NCBI GenBank assembly: GCA_965644315.1
Contig: CBFFRQ010000095.1
Coordinates: 182,014-246,013, forward strand
Source of the DNA: Caecitellus pseudoparvulus
Taxonomy: Eukaryota; Bigyra: Bicosoecida
DNA: 64,000 bases
Reading direction: 5' to 3'
Part shown: one piece after another, positions 22,466 through 33,359 of the stretch
Position numbering within the stretch: position 1 is the stretch's first letter
Layout: every line of letters begins with the position of its first letter
Notes under the pieces: model-generated
Database searches by the model: none
What the model saw: only the letters and a program-made list of their open reading frames with translations
What the model was told of the DNA's origin: nothing
Translations under genes and position numbers: made by a program

Positions 22466-24157
22466 TCAGCCTTCCAGCCCTGCGAACACCCCGCGTGTCA
22501 CGCGCACATCAGAGGTGCCGTGCCGCTGTTTGTTGGTTTCCGGGGCCGCCCACATTCCGTCCCGGGCCTTGGGCTTGGGCGCTTCCTGGAAGAAGGGGTG
22601 GCGCAACGCATCAGCTGCCGTGATGCGTTTCGCGGGGTCCAGCGTGAGGAGGGCTGCGAGCAGGTCCAGGCCTGAAGGGGGGAGATATGCACCGCCGAAG
22701 GCGTGTGCTTTGAGGCCGAGCACGTCACGCAGGCGCCCTGTGCGGGGCGCTGCGCGTATTACGGAGGCGAAGTCGGGGACGAGGGGCAAAGCCGCCCACC
22801 CTGGCCAGGTGTCGGCGGAGGGCGCGCCGGTGGCTTTGAAAATTGCCTTGAGCTGGTTCGCCTCACTCGTGCCGCGCAGGAAGATGGAGTTGGTGAGCAG
22901 CTCGGCAAAGATGCAGCCGACGCTCCAGACGTCAATGGCGGGGCCGTACTCTGCCAGCCCCAGCAGCACCTCTGGCGCGCGGTAGTACAGCGTGACGACT
23001 GCCAGGGAGGCTGCGCGGGGCGGCGCCGTGAAGGGCGTGGCCAGGCCGAAGTCACACACTACTAGGCGCCCGCTGTCATCCATGAGCAGGTTGGAGGTTT
23101 TCAAGTCGCGGTGCATGATGCCGTGTGCGTGCATATGCGCCACCGCCTCCAGCAGCTGCAGCAGCAGCGTCTTCACTTCAGCCAGGGGGAAGGGCTGATC
23201 CATAGCGTTCATGAGCGCTCTCAGGTCGTGCGGCAGGTACTCCATCACCATGAACACACTGTCCGCTGCCCGCCGCCCAGAACACCCGGGCAAGGCCGCC
23301 GCCCCGCCTGGACTCCAGGAGGTGCGCCGAGCAGCGGGTGCGGGCAGGGCTGGTTGTGCCATGCCTAGTACCTTGACGATATTCTCATGCTGCAGACGTA
23401 GCAGAGTGTTGATCTCCTGCAGGGCAGTTTGGGGGAACCCCTCCTCCCCCGACACGCCCAGCTTGAATTCCTTGATGGCGGCCTTCACGCCGGAACGCCG
23501 GTGTTCCGCCCGGAACACCACGCCGTACGTGCCCTCGTTGATGGTGTTCAGCTTGCGCCAGTCGTCCAGGCGGGTGCAGCCGTGCCACAGGGAGCTGTGC
23601 CAGGGCCCCTGCACCCCCCCATCGTCCGCCACCGCCAGGCCGCCGTCAGCGGGAATGACTTGGTACAGGGCGTACTCTGCCGAAGGTGTGCTGGCGGGCG
23701 GGCCCCCTCGTTGCTGCTGCGTTGCGCCGGGCGATCGTCTGCCTGACGCGGCAGGACCCGCAGCGCCAGTTGACGCTGCGGGTGCGGCGGCCTCGCGAGC
23801 TGGCGGAGCAGGAGCAGGTGCGAGGCTGGACGCGACAGCTGCTTGCACCATGTCATCTCGTTGTTTGCCGGCACGGAAGGAGTCGTCGCCGAACAGGCTG
23901 CGCTTGCGGGGCTTGTCGGGTTGGGCACCTGCGGCTTTTGCTCCGGCGCCAGCCTTGCCTTGCTGCTTCCGACGCATGCGTGCCTTGTCCTCTGCACTCA
24001 GACGCCCACCGAGAAGAGACGACAGAGATGAACCTCCTGCTCGTCGACGGCTGGCTTCTGGCTTGCTTCGGCTGTGGCGGGCAGTGCCGCCATCGTAGCC
24101 ACCGTGTGAGCGCCGCGGAGGTGGCGAGCGCTCCCGGCGGCCCCACCGCCCAGACAT
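22466..24157 (-). CDS. CDK11: CDK11 (PITSLRE)-like protein kinase
   Basis: One exon of 563 residues. Residues 1-200 are basic and disordered. The kinase domain begins near 203 with the glycine loop INEGTYGVVF, the VAIK-type lysine (KAAIKEFKLG) and a PITSLRE-equivalent helix that here reads PQTALQE. Then come HRDLKTSNLL, DFGLA, and the activation segment AVVTLYYRAPEVLLG, which carries a T where CDK11 is phosphorylated. In animals CDK11 pairs with cyclin L and acts in transcription and splicing, and in mitosis in a shorter form. An extra loop of about 35 residues sits between ENIVKVLGMA and DSVFMVMEY, that is between strands beta 4 and 5. CDK10 is the nearest alternative. The stop is 25 bp from the predicted TPR stop. 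Confidence 0.82.
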   Translation of the reverse strand: MSGRWGRRERSPPPRRSHGGYDGGTARHSRSKPEASRRRAGGSSLSSLLGGRLSAEDKARMRRKQQGKAGAGAKAAGAQPDKPRKRSLFGDDSFRAGKQRDDMVQAAVASSLAPAPAPPAREAAAPAASTGAAGPAASGRRSPGATQQQRGGPPASTPSAEYALYQVIPADGGLAVADDGGVQGPWHSSLWHGCTRLDDWRKLNTINEGTYGVVFRAEHRRSGVKAAIKEFKLGVSGEEGFPQTALQEINTLLRLQHENIVKVLGMAQPALPAPAARRTSWSPGGAAALPGCSGRRAADSVFMVMEYLPHDLRALMNAMDQPFPLAEVKTLLLQLLEAVAHMHAHGIMHRDLKTSNLLMDDSGRLVVCDFGLATPFTAPPRAASLAVVTLYYRAPEVLLGLAEYGPAIDVWSVGCIFAELLTNSIFLRGTSEANQLKAIFKATGAPSADTWPGWAALPLVPDFASVIRAAPRTGRLRDVLGLKAHAFGGAYLPPSGLDLLAALLTLDPAKRITAADALRHPFFQEAPKPKARDGMWAAPETNKQRHGTSDVRVTRGVFAGLEG

Positions 24158-24266
24158 GCTTGGGGGGTGGGAGCGTGTGTGGTGAGGGATCCAAGCTCGG
24201 CCGAGAGGGGAGTAGTGGACAGATTGTACAGTTTGCGTAGTGTATTTTCTTGTGTTATTGGCAGCG

Positions 24267-26212
24267 CTAGCTGCTGCCGTCGCTGGCACTTCCCGCTGCC
24301 GCGTCACCCCCTTCCTCGCTGCTCTCTGCACCTGAAAACAGGTCGTCACCGTCACTAGAATCCATTTCCACAACTTCCTGCACTTCCTGGTCTTCCTGCG
24401 CGTGAGCGGCGTCCGAGGCCTTGGCTCGCGCCTGGGCCAAGCGAGGGTCAGGCAGAGCTGGCAGGGCTGCTGCGTTGCCGGGCTTGACTTTCGGCGCCAG
24501 GGCGGGGTCACGCCCCTCCTCCATCTCCATCTCTGCAGCCTGTGCATCGTACAGCACTCCGTTGATGTCCACGACACCCACATACACCCACGCCTGTGCC
24601 TGGGAATCCCACTGCTTGCGGAAAGGCTCCCCGGACAGCGGGCAGTGTGTTTGCGAGGGGTCCACGGGCACAGTGTGCTTGGCAACGGCAGTGGACTGCC
24701 CCACGGCTGCATCTGCCGCGGCGCGCGCCTTGGCGGCTGCCTCAGCTTCCGCCTCTGCTGCCCTGCGCTGCTGCTCGAAAAACGGCACAAACTCCGCCTC
24801 TGTCGCCTCTTCCATGCAGGGCGTGCAGGACACCCACTGCGCGGGTGGCAGCAGCCACTGTCGAGACATGAGGCCTTTGGCAGTTTCTGCTCCGTGGTGG
24901 TCCTCTGCCCACTGCGAGTGGGCCGCCAGCTGTTCAGGCGAGGCGAAACGCGCACCGTCCAAGCGGCACTGAAACGGCCGCCCCTCGTACAACGCGTGCA
25001 CGGCTGCACGGTCCACTGCCGTCACACGCCACCCATCCAGCACATCATTCCGTGTCGCAGCTTCCGCAGGCGTCACTCGGCCGTCAGTGGGAGGGGGGGG
25101 TGGTGCCGCGGCGGCGGGGGGCCCTGCGTGGGCGCTGTGGCCTGCTGCCTGCTGCGCTGTCATCTGGTGGTGCAGGAGTGTGTCACAGAGGTACGCCGCG
25201 TAGTCTGGCATGGGGGGAGGGGCGGTGTCTGGCAGCAGGCCGCCCAGCACCTGCTGCACGCGTGCGACCTCTCGTGCGACGTGCGCGGCAAGGTCGGGGT
25301 CGCGCGTGGCGAGGGTGCGAGTCACCGGCCCGAAGTCCAGCTGATGCATGGCTGATGCGAGAGGTGGCAACGCCGTGAGGGCCTGCCGCACGAGGCCTGT
25401 CAGGGGCAGGGCGTCGAAGTCGGGGTGTGAGGGGGGGGGCTGTGCCGCCGGGCCAGAGGGGGGGGGGTGTGACGGCTGTGCAGGCGCAGGCGTGTGGTAG
25501 GGGTCGCTTGGGTCAGAGCCTGGTGGGGGGGGGCCTGAGCTTGTGCGAGGCCGCTTGGGCGCTGACGTGGTCACGCCCTGCAGCAGGCCCAACTGTGCGG
25601 GTGCTGGCGTTTCGAGGGGGCGTTTCGCGCCACTGCTGCGTTGCCGCCGCAGTGCATTCTCGCTGGCGGCTGCTATGACTGCGTCCGCCGTCGTGGAGGA
25701 AAAGATGTGGAACTGAACCCAGGACTTGGCAGTGCGCACGACGCGTCGTTCGTCCTCGGGTGACAGCTGCCGTGGCAGGAAGGGGGGGGCGGTGCGTGGG
25801 CTGTGTGTCTTGTGAAGTAGCTTGCCTGTCTGGCCGGCCGAGCAAGTGCACACGCACGGAGGGAATGGCTTGGGACAGAGCCTCCACGATGAGATCCCGG
25901 GCGATGCCGATGTAGGGTTCCCCAACAGCCTTCAAAATGGCGTCTAGTACGTACAGAATGGGCACTTTGTGGTCTGGCGGCGCCTGCAGTGCGGCACATG
26001 CGGCGGGGTGCGGAAATGGAAAACAACACGCCTGGCCTCGGCCAGCGTACCTGCTGCATGATGGACAGCAGCGTGCGCACGATGGCAGTGGCCTGCTCCA
26101 CATCACCGCTTTCTGCCCTGGCAATGTCCCGCAGCGCCTTGATGCGCTCCCTGTCGGGGTGGTTCCTCAGCTGCAGCAGGCCTGCCGTAAAGCCCTGCTG
26201 CCACCCCGGCAT
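24267..26212 (-). CDS. PCF11: Pcf11, mRNA 3'-end cleavage factor
   Basis: Three exons (26212-26051, 25983-25858, 25766-24267) give 595 residues; introns are 67 and 91 nt. The first 130 residues form the CTD-interacting domain: an eight-helix RPR fold with the recognisable KVPILYVLDAILKAVGEPY, the counterpart of the human LPVMYLMDSIVKNVG. The long proline-rich middle leads to two zinc-knuckle blocks: FQCRLDGARFASPEQLAAH with WAEDHH, and CPLSGEPFRKQWDS followed by WVYVGVVDINGVLYDA. Both occur in Pcf11. It binds phosphorylated RNA polymerase II and couples 3' cleavage with termination. In the first knuckle a canonical cysteine position appears altered (C-RLDG-A), so zinc binding there may be weaker. 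It is divergent from dynactin p62 by 143 bp. Confidence 0.85.
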
Positions 26213-26355
26213 GGCGTCCTGCACACCGCCTGCGCAGACCACTGGGCTCCTCGGCGACACTTTCCACACACCAGCTCGTCTTGCAATGCACTCTCTCCCG
26301 TGACGCGCCGTGAACGGGCGTGCTTGGTTTTTGTGCGGTGCACACGACTGCCGCC

Positions 26356-27853
26356 ATGCAGGTGGCACAGCCAGAAGGCCGCCTGACGCTGCTGCTGCCG
26401 GGGGGGGGGCGACACAGCCTGCACCGGTGTTTCCTGTGCACGGCCTGCGCGTGCATCCTGCCAGATGCCCCCACCGCCGTCGTCCGCCGCGCCACTGCCG
26501 CCCACTGCCCGCTGTGCTTCACGCCGGTTTCGGGGCTGCATGCGGCACAGCAGAATTACCGGTGCGTGGTGCAGAGCAGTGACACTGGCGGAAGGAGGCA
26601 AAGGCGACGCCAGGGGAGGACTGCAGTATTGCATGTGTTCTCTGTGGCCCCTTCGCAGGTGTGCGCGGTGCTTCGTGTGCCCCATGTGCGACGCAGGAGT
26701 GGCGGTGGCAGCTGAGGCTGGCCAGCATCGCCTGGTCTGTCCTGCGTGTGACTGGATGAGCGACGAGCATGGGTCCAGCGAGGCCGAGCTTCGAGCAGCC
26801 CTTGCAGCGGAGGAAGAACGCGTGTTTGGTGGCATCAAGGTCCAGCACGCTGCTGTGGCTGCGCAGCTGCGCGCTGCATTGGGTCCACGAGCTGCTCCGC
26901 GTAACGCCAGTGAAACGGCAGCAGGTGAGCCCGTGGGCCTGTCCAAGCCACAGTTGCTGCCACGAGAAGACACGGGCGTGCTGACATCCCATCATGAGTT
27001 GCGAGTGGAGGCAGCAGCTGCAGCGTCGCCGTCACAAGTCCCTGTGGCTGCTGCGTTGGACAGCGCAGGGCAGCCTGTGCCTCGAGCACGCCTGGTGGCG
27101 ACATGCATTGCCAAGTGCCGGGCGTGCCTGGAGCAGGGCCGTGCAGGGGTGCTGTTCAAGCCTGAAGTGAACCCCCTGGTGGGTGACTCCGCCTCCTCCC
27201 GCGCTCACTCTGCCCGGCACATGAAGGACATGGGGGTGACAGGGCTGTTGCCGCGAGTGGCTGTTCTGGCTCTGCACACGCGCTCTGGCTCGTGCCAGGC
27301 GGATGCGGCAAAGGTCCTGGCGCGGGGTGCCCCTGCGTTGCCGCAGGGCGCCGCTGCGTCGCTGGTTGACTCGGAGGTGGTGGTGGATGTGCTGCTGAGC
27401 AACCCCACTCGGCATGAAGTTACAGTGAGTCTGCAGGAGGAGGAGGTCGGAACACAGGGCGTTTCTGGTGTTCTTCACAGCACTGTTCCGACGTCGGTGT
27501 CCGTTGTGCTGGGGGCACAGGACATCGCGGAGGAGGCGGTCGCCCCCGAGCCCCAGCCCCCGCCGGAGTGGGGGGACGCTGCTGACGTGACTCCGAGCGT
27601 TGTGTGGGCGGCTCAAAACTCCGCAATTCTCCGCCTGCCTCTGCGTGCGATCCAGCGGAGCGATGGGGCAACGGGGGAGCCTGCTACCTGGGGCGCTGCC
27701 GCCGCTTCCCCTGGTTCACCGCACCACATCTTGCTGCCTTTGCGTATTACGGTGCCGCCCACCGCGTGGATTGCCGCCGACAGCGCCGGGCAACGCAGCA
27801 GAGACGAGCCGTTGACTCTGCCCCTACCCCTGCTGTTCACGTCGCAGGGGTGA
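26356..27853 (+). CDS. DCTN4: Dynactin subunit p62 (DCTN4)
   Basis: Exon 1 (26356-26561) and exon 2 (26659-27853) join across a 97-nt phase-2 intron, restoring RCARCFVCPMC at the junction; 466 residues. The N-terminal cysteine pairs (CFLCTACAC, CPLC) and the second cluster (CPMC, RLVCPACDWMSD) match the zinc-binding RING-like array of p62. Later RCACLEQG-type residues with GVLFKPEVNPL correspond to the conserved KPEFNP segment of animal DCTN4. The C-terminal half is a beta-sandwich. DCTN4 caps the pointed end of the dynactin filament and helps dynein select cargo. The stop at 27851-27853 lies inside the coding end of the opposite RCC1-repeat gene, with a 17-bp overlap. Confidence 0.85.
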
Positions 27854-29286
27854 AGGTGCCTACCAGGGCGGTTTGCTTGTACCCGGCGGCCAGGGCGGAA
27901 GCTCGGAACACGAGCGGCTTGCCCTTGCCGGAACACGCTTGAGTCACTGCACGTGGCTGGCCCTCCCTGTACAAGTACCGGTGTCCCAGTTGCTGGGAGT
28001 GCCCTAGGCGTCCGTCTGAGCCGCAGCCCCACGTCCAGACGCTCCCCTGTGCATCAAGAACAGCGGAGTGGATGCCGCCGGAAGCCGGAACAACTGCAAA
28101 GGGGGCTGCTGCCTCCTCTGCCGCGTCCGGGGCATGGGCAGTCTGGTGTGGGGCGGGGTGCACCCCCCCTGCCGGCCCTGTGAAGGGGGGTATGACCACC
28201 GGCTCCACACAGGCGTCCTGCGTGGCGTGATCCCACTCGCCACACCCCAACTGGCCCTTGTACGTACTGCCCCACCCCCACAGACGCCCCAGGGTGTCTG
28301 TGGCCAGGATGTGGCCGTGGTGCGTTGACGGCGCGCAGGAGGCACGAGTCACCTGCACGCCCTCTGGCAGCGCAGCTTGTGTGGGGGGGTGTGGGGCTGG
28401 GGCGGTCACTGCCGCTGCCTGGGCCTTGGAAGGCTTCACGCCGGGAATGCAGGCGCAAGACTTGTCCCCCCACACCCACAGCTGCCCGCCCTCCAGCACG
28501 GCTGCGCCGTTCAGCTGCCCCAGGGACACTTGTGTGACTCCGCCGGGCACTGCGTCGACGAGGGCTGGCGTGGCACGGGTGATGTCTGGTTGATGCCGGG
28601 TGGGCCAAGTGCCCAGCAGCCCTGCGGAGGAGTGGCCCCACGTAGCGACGTGTCCCCCCGACTGCGGGTGCGTCAGCAGCACGGCACACGCGTGGTCGCC
28701 TGCTGCGACCTGCGTTGCGACCGCGCCTGGCAGCAGCGTGTCCAGCCCGGGCACTGCTGTGAACGACAGGCGGTCCCCGGGCGGCCCTGAGTCTGCAGGG
28801 GCGGACTTGGCGTAGCCAGTGTGCAGCACCAGGCCCTGGTCGTCCACTGCCAGCGCGTGCCACTGCCCGCAGGCGACCGAGGTCACACGGCCGAGCGAGG
28901 CCGGCGTCTTGGCTGGAGCTGGTCTGAAGAAGCAGTCCTTCTCGGACCCCTGGCCCAGGCGCCCCTTACGGCCACACCCCCACTGAGAAGGAGAAGTTGT
29001 GAGGGGGTGGCGGTGGGCGGCGTGTGGGGGACGGCGCTGCACGCACGGAAACTATGCAGCTTGGCGTTTCGCCTGCCGAAGCCACGCCCGCCACGCCAAA
29101 CGCCGTGCCGAGGGCCAGGCACGTCACATTGGCGTTCGCACCCCCCAGAACTGTGAACAACAGAGCATCCTTTCCAGGTGTCGCTTCGCCCGGCACCACG
29201 CCATCTGCAGACAGCCCACACACGGCAATGCGCCCGGTGGCCTGCGTTTCGCCCTCTCCTTCCTTTCCAGCTGCCTCAGCCGCCAT
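27837..29286 (-). CDS. RCC1-repeat (beta-propeller) protein
   Basis: Two exons (29286-29047, 28982-27837) with a 64-nt intron give 461 residues. RCC1-type blades are recognised by their repeated cores: WGCGRKGRLGQG, VTSVACGQWHALAVDD, ATWGHSSAGLLG, LWGWGSTYKGQLGCG and WTWGCGSDGRLGH. The N-terminal 80 residues form another probable blade (GRIAVCGLSADG). The family includes Ran exchange factors and many unrelated scaffold or ubiquitin-ligase proteins; no extra domain (HECT, FYVE, DUF) is present here, so a specific function cannot be assigned. A secretion-associated RCC1 protein such as RCC2/RCBTB is possible but unsupported. It starts 217 bp from the TFIIE-alpha gene, on the other strand. Confidence 0.8.
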
Positions 29287-29503
29287 TGTGCAAAGGCACG
29301 AGGCAGAGGGGCATGCGTGCTGGTCGTGTACACGTAGATGGTGAATCTGCTGATCTACGTTTCTGCGCTTCTCATCTCAATGCATCGGGGCAATGCCGAT
29401 TCAGTCCACAAAATCCAGAACCTCAGAGAGGATGCCCAGGGGGAGGTGCACGCGCACCAGCAGGCCCTCACCTCGTCCCAAACCTTACAAATAGGAGCTA
29501 ACC

Positions 29504-31140
29504 ATGGCGGAGCCTGAGCTGCACCCGTTGGTGGCTGAGTTGGTGCGGAAGGTGGCCAGGTCCGTGCCGGGTGCGGAAGTTGGTCCGCTCAGCCAGCAGG
29601 CAAACCCTGCCCCGCGCCGCGTGTGTTGCACAGGCTGCTGTACCGCGATGAGTTTGTCGTCATAATGGATGCTCTGTCCAGGGCGCCATTCTTGCGGGTG
29701 CGTGCCGTCGCTGCGTGGCTCGTGCTGCACAGCGGGCTGCCACATCGCTGGCGCTGTGCCTCGGTGCTCAGGAGGATATGCTGGAGTCCACGGTGAAGCT
29801 GACGCACCGGCACTCCTGCGTGCTGCTGAAAATCCTCAGGGAAGACGGCATGGTGTGCGAGTGAGTGTGGGTGGTGCGCTGTGACTCGCAGGCGGCGTGG
29901 CATGCGGCCCGTGCGTCAATTTGCGCAGGCAAAAGGTGGGAGACCGGTCGGGTCGGAAACGCGGCAGGGACGGCGAGTCACAGCTGCAGGAGCTGGGTGC
30001 GGAGCGCGCACGTATGGAGCGCCAGCAGGCCCGTGCCAAGGCGGGCATGGACAGTGACTCATCCCTGGACAGTGGTGATGAGGAGGTGGAGGGGGAGGGC
30101 GGGCGCCGCGTGAAACGCACCATCAAGACCAACTGCTGGTACATCAATCCGGGTCTCTTCGTGGACACGGTGCGTTACCGCCTGCACATGATCCGGGAGC
30201 ACTTGAAACGCAAGGACGGCGCTGCAACGCACGAGTTTGACGTTTTTGCGTGCCCGGACGCCGCCTGCGGCTACACGTGTTCCGAGGCGACGGCGATGCG
30301 GAACGCGGAACACCAGGCCGCCGAGGCCGCCGCCGCCGCCGTGGTGGAGGCGGAGGCCTCTGCAGCGCAGCAGGGAGTGACTCTCACCGCCTTGGCCCGG
30401 CGGCAGGTGCAGCAGGCGGCAGCTGTGTCAGCCAAAGCGTTCGTGTGTCCTGAGTGCGGGCAGCCCCTGCGCCTGCGCAACGCAGAGGCCATGACCAGCG
30501 CCGCGTCCACAGCCATGGACTCGTTTGACGCGCAAATGGAGGCGTCTGGCGTGGCGGGGCTGTTGAAGCAGCTGACCAAGGTGCGACTGGGCGCCAACCG
30601 CCCAGCGGACTTTATCGGGGAGGGGACGGTGTCCCTGCACCTGGAGCCGGCAGACATTGCGGACGGCAAGACGTTTAGGCGGGTGCACAGGAGTCAGGGA
30701 GGTGGGGTGGCGGGCGGCAGCGGGCTGGTGTTCCGGCAGGGGGGTGTAGGGGGTGCTGGCAAGCTGGATGTGAGTGTGGACATGGTGGGGTTCGAGGGGG
30801 GGTCAGGGGGGGGGCACCGCCTCGGGAGGGGGGGCACAGGAGATCACTGCGGACAGTGTGGTGGACCTGCAAGACCTTCCTTCCTTCCTTCGCAAGTCAG
30901 CCTTCACGGGGCAGGACTCGACATCCGTGGGGTTTTTGCGGGCCCGCAAGGGGGGTGAAGGGGGAGATGCGGGGGGGTCAGGCTGGCGGAGATGGGGGGC
31001 GGCCTTCTTTGCGCTGCTGTCGTCCATGAGCCTGGGGGGGAGGGGGGGCACCGGCGCAGGATGGGGGGGGTGTCAAGGGGGGGTCCACCCTGCCGGAGGT
31101 CAGCGGCGGTGGCGACGATGATAGCGATGGGTGGGAGTGA
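29504..31140 (+). CDS. GTF2E1: TFIIE alpha subunit
   Basis: Four exons (29504-29559, 29634-29697, 29772-29860, from 29929) with 74-, 74- and 68-nt introns. The N-terminus forms the TFIIE winged helix (ARLLYRDEFVVIMDALSR, then DMLESTVKLTHRHSCVLLKIL). Its signature NCWYINPGLFVDTVRYRLHMI follows, and then a zinc ribbon. The ribbon is unusual: the first pair reads CPDAACGYTC and the second CPECGQP is displaced by about 60 alanine-rich residues. TFIIE recruits TFIIH to the polymerase II preinitiation complex. The C-terminus needs two +1 frame shifts within G runs (30740-30830 and 31035-31080) to continue through LPSFLRKSAFTG and end in the acidic GGGDDDSDGWE at 31138. With those two removed, the length is exactly 473 codons. 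Without them, translation stops at 30956. Confidence 0.85.
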
Positions 31141-31657
31141 GGGGTGCAGAGGCATGCAATGCACGTGCGATTGTCTCGCTGGGCAGCACAGTGCCGACTG
31201 CGGCGGCGGGCGCCTCGTGTTTGAAGGCGGCTTGTTGCCTGGCCTGCACAGAGTGCACACCCCCTGCCCGGGCATTGACAGCCGGCCGCCTCACTCGAAA
31301 CGCCACCTGCATTTGCGGCAGCCCTCGGATGTTTGGGTTGCTTGCCGCCGCCCGTGACGCCCCCCACAACGTGGTGCTCCCGCCCAGTGCACGGCCACGC
31401 CCGCGTTCGGTGGTGCAATTTCCGCTCACACCGGCAGGCGCCGCCTCACAGCACACAGTAGCGGGCGACAGCTGCTGCTGCACTCACGCTCCACTCACAC
31501 ACTCTTTGCGTCATGGCTGGCCGGGGTCGTGGTGCGTTGCGTGTGGCTGTGTAGCACACTGCAGCTGCCGCGGGCTGTCTGCGCACCATCTGGCGCAGCG
31601 CAAGCCAACCACACTGCGCACACACCCACGCCCCCCCCACCTTCGACAGAGCGCACC
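31141..31657. other. Intergenic region, possible upstream exon of U2AF65
   Basis: This 517-bp stretch between TFIIE-alpha and U2AF65 has no recognisable gene. An ATG at 31513 could open a 5' exon (MAGRGR) spliced from 31532 to 31649 into the U2AF65 frame: the donor is GTGCGT, the acceptor GACAG and the phase fits. That is speculative; the ATG at 31658 works without it. Confidence 0.35.
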
Positions 31658-33203
31658 ATGCCCGCGTGGATGAAGGCACAGAGCTCATCAAGTGCCGGGT
31701 CGGCGCCGGGCGGCTTGAGCCAGGCGGCCCCCGCCCCAACCTATGGGGGTGGAGGTGGGGGTGGCGGTGGAGGGGGTGTGTTTTCACAGGCACCCCCCCC
31801 CTCCAGCTTCGGAGGCCCCCCTCCGAACACCTTCGCAGCGGGGGGTGCCGCGCCAGGCGGCTTGGGGCACAGCCTGCCCTCCCACGCCCCGGGAGGGGGG
31901 GGTGGAGGGGGGGGCTCAGGCGTCCCCATGCACGCCCCTATGCCAGTGGCCGCCACGAAGTTCTGCATCGACCGAGAGCGGCAGTGGACGAAGCGCAAGC
32001 GGCGGCGTGCGACGCTGTTCGACGTGCCGCCCGGGGAGGTGGAGGCCATCGCGGGGCCGGACTACATGACGGGGGGCGTGACGCCGGGCAAGGCTGCGCC
32101 AGTGGACTCTGACATGGGCGGCGCCGTTTCCATGCAGGCCACGCGGCACGCACGGCGCATTTACGTGGGAGGCGTCGGAGATGTCACGGAGCGGGATCTG
32201 CATGATTACTTTAACTCCGTCATTGACAAGGCGTACAAGCCCATTCCCGGCGGCGCGGTGCTGTCGGTGTACAAAAACAGCGAGCGGCGTTTCGCGTTTG
32301 TGGAGTTTCGCACGCTGGCACTCACCACCGCCGCCATGGCCCTGGACGGCATCAACTACAACGGGCAGCCGTTGAAGCTGCGCAGGCCCAACGACTACAA
32401 CCCCGATGCCGTGCCTGCTTCCTTGCAGGGTGAGGAGATCCACCTGAACTTGGGTTCGCTCGGCATCGTGTCGTCCACCGTGCCGGACAGCCCCTACAAG
32501 GTGTTCATGGGGGGGCTGCCACACCACCTGCAGGCGGCAGACATCATCCAGCTCCTGACACCTTTCGGGCCGCTGAAGGGTTTCCACCTCGTGAAGGAGT
32601 CGGGGGCTGAGCACAGCAAGGGCTATGCGTTTTTCGAGTTCGCTGACCCGTCGGTAACGCAGGACGCCTGCGAGGGGCTGAACGGGCTGCAGCTTGGCGA
32701 CAGGGCGCTCACAGTGCGCATGGCCATGAACTCGCAGTACGCCCACAACATGACTGTGCCGCAGGTGGCGGGGGGCAGCAACGCGGTGCCACTTGGGGGC
32801 GGAGGGGGCGGGGCGCCAGGCGCACCCCCCCTCCAGGGGCAGGGTGCCCCCCCCCCCTGCCCAGGCCCCCGCCCCCGCAGGAGCCCAGGTGGCCCCCACA
32901 CGCCCTGTCAGCCGCGTGCTGCGGCTGAGCAACATGGTAACGCAGGAGGACCTGGGGGACGATGCGGAATTCGCAGACATCAAGGCGGACATTCAGCAGG
33001 AAGCCGCCAAGTTCGGCGCGGTGGCAGACGTCATTATGCCGCGGCACGGGGCACCCGGAACAGGGCAGGTGTTCATTGTGTATGCAGAGCCCTCTGCTGC
33101 CGCGGCGGCGGCGCGAGACATGGCGGGGCGAGCGTTTGCGGGGCGCACGGTGTGTGCGGAGTTTCTGAACGAGGACGCCTTCGCGGCAGGACGCCTGGAC
33201 TGA
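31658..33203 (+). CDS. U2AF2: U2AF large subunit (U2AF65) with three RRMs
   Basis: The protein carries two canonical RRMs (RRIYVGGVGDVTERDL with RRFAFVEF; YKVFMGGLPHHLQ with GYAFFEF) and a C-terminal UHM (RVLRLSNMVTQEDLGDD, with the RXF-type GRAFAGR near the end). That order is U2AF65, which binds the polypyrimidine tract and SF1 to define 3' splice sites. The N-terminus lacks an RS domain and is glycine/proline-rich. A tryptophan-containing motif that binds U2AF35 in animals (YWDVPP) here reads LFDVPP, so Trp is replaced by Phe. The frame breaks once in a C run at 32847-32857. It can be mended by one extra C, or by a 37-nt GT-AG intron at 32844-32880. The latter is shorter than any secure intron here. 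Confidence 0.85.
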
Positions 33204-33359
33204 CGGGGCAGGTGGCGTCAAGCGGCACAATCCAAGCACTTTCGACGGCACGTCACGTGTCGTGATCCCAGCGCTGACGCCCGTGGGTTTGGTTGCCGCA
33301 CTGGCGTCCTGGCGCCATCGCAGTGAGCGTGCACCTGCACTGCACCAGCTCGCAGCACC

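Noticed and set aside
22441-22985. Extension of TPR into the CDK11 gene
   Set aside because: The extension reads antisense through conserved kinase sequence, and a one-base change in a G7 run gives a natural Gly/Lys-rich end at 22440.
32844-32880. 37-nt intron in U2AF65
   Set aside because: It fits GT-AG and phase, but it is much shorter than any secure intron here. A one-base change in the C11 run explains the break equally well.
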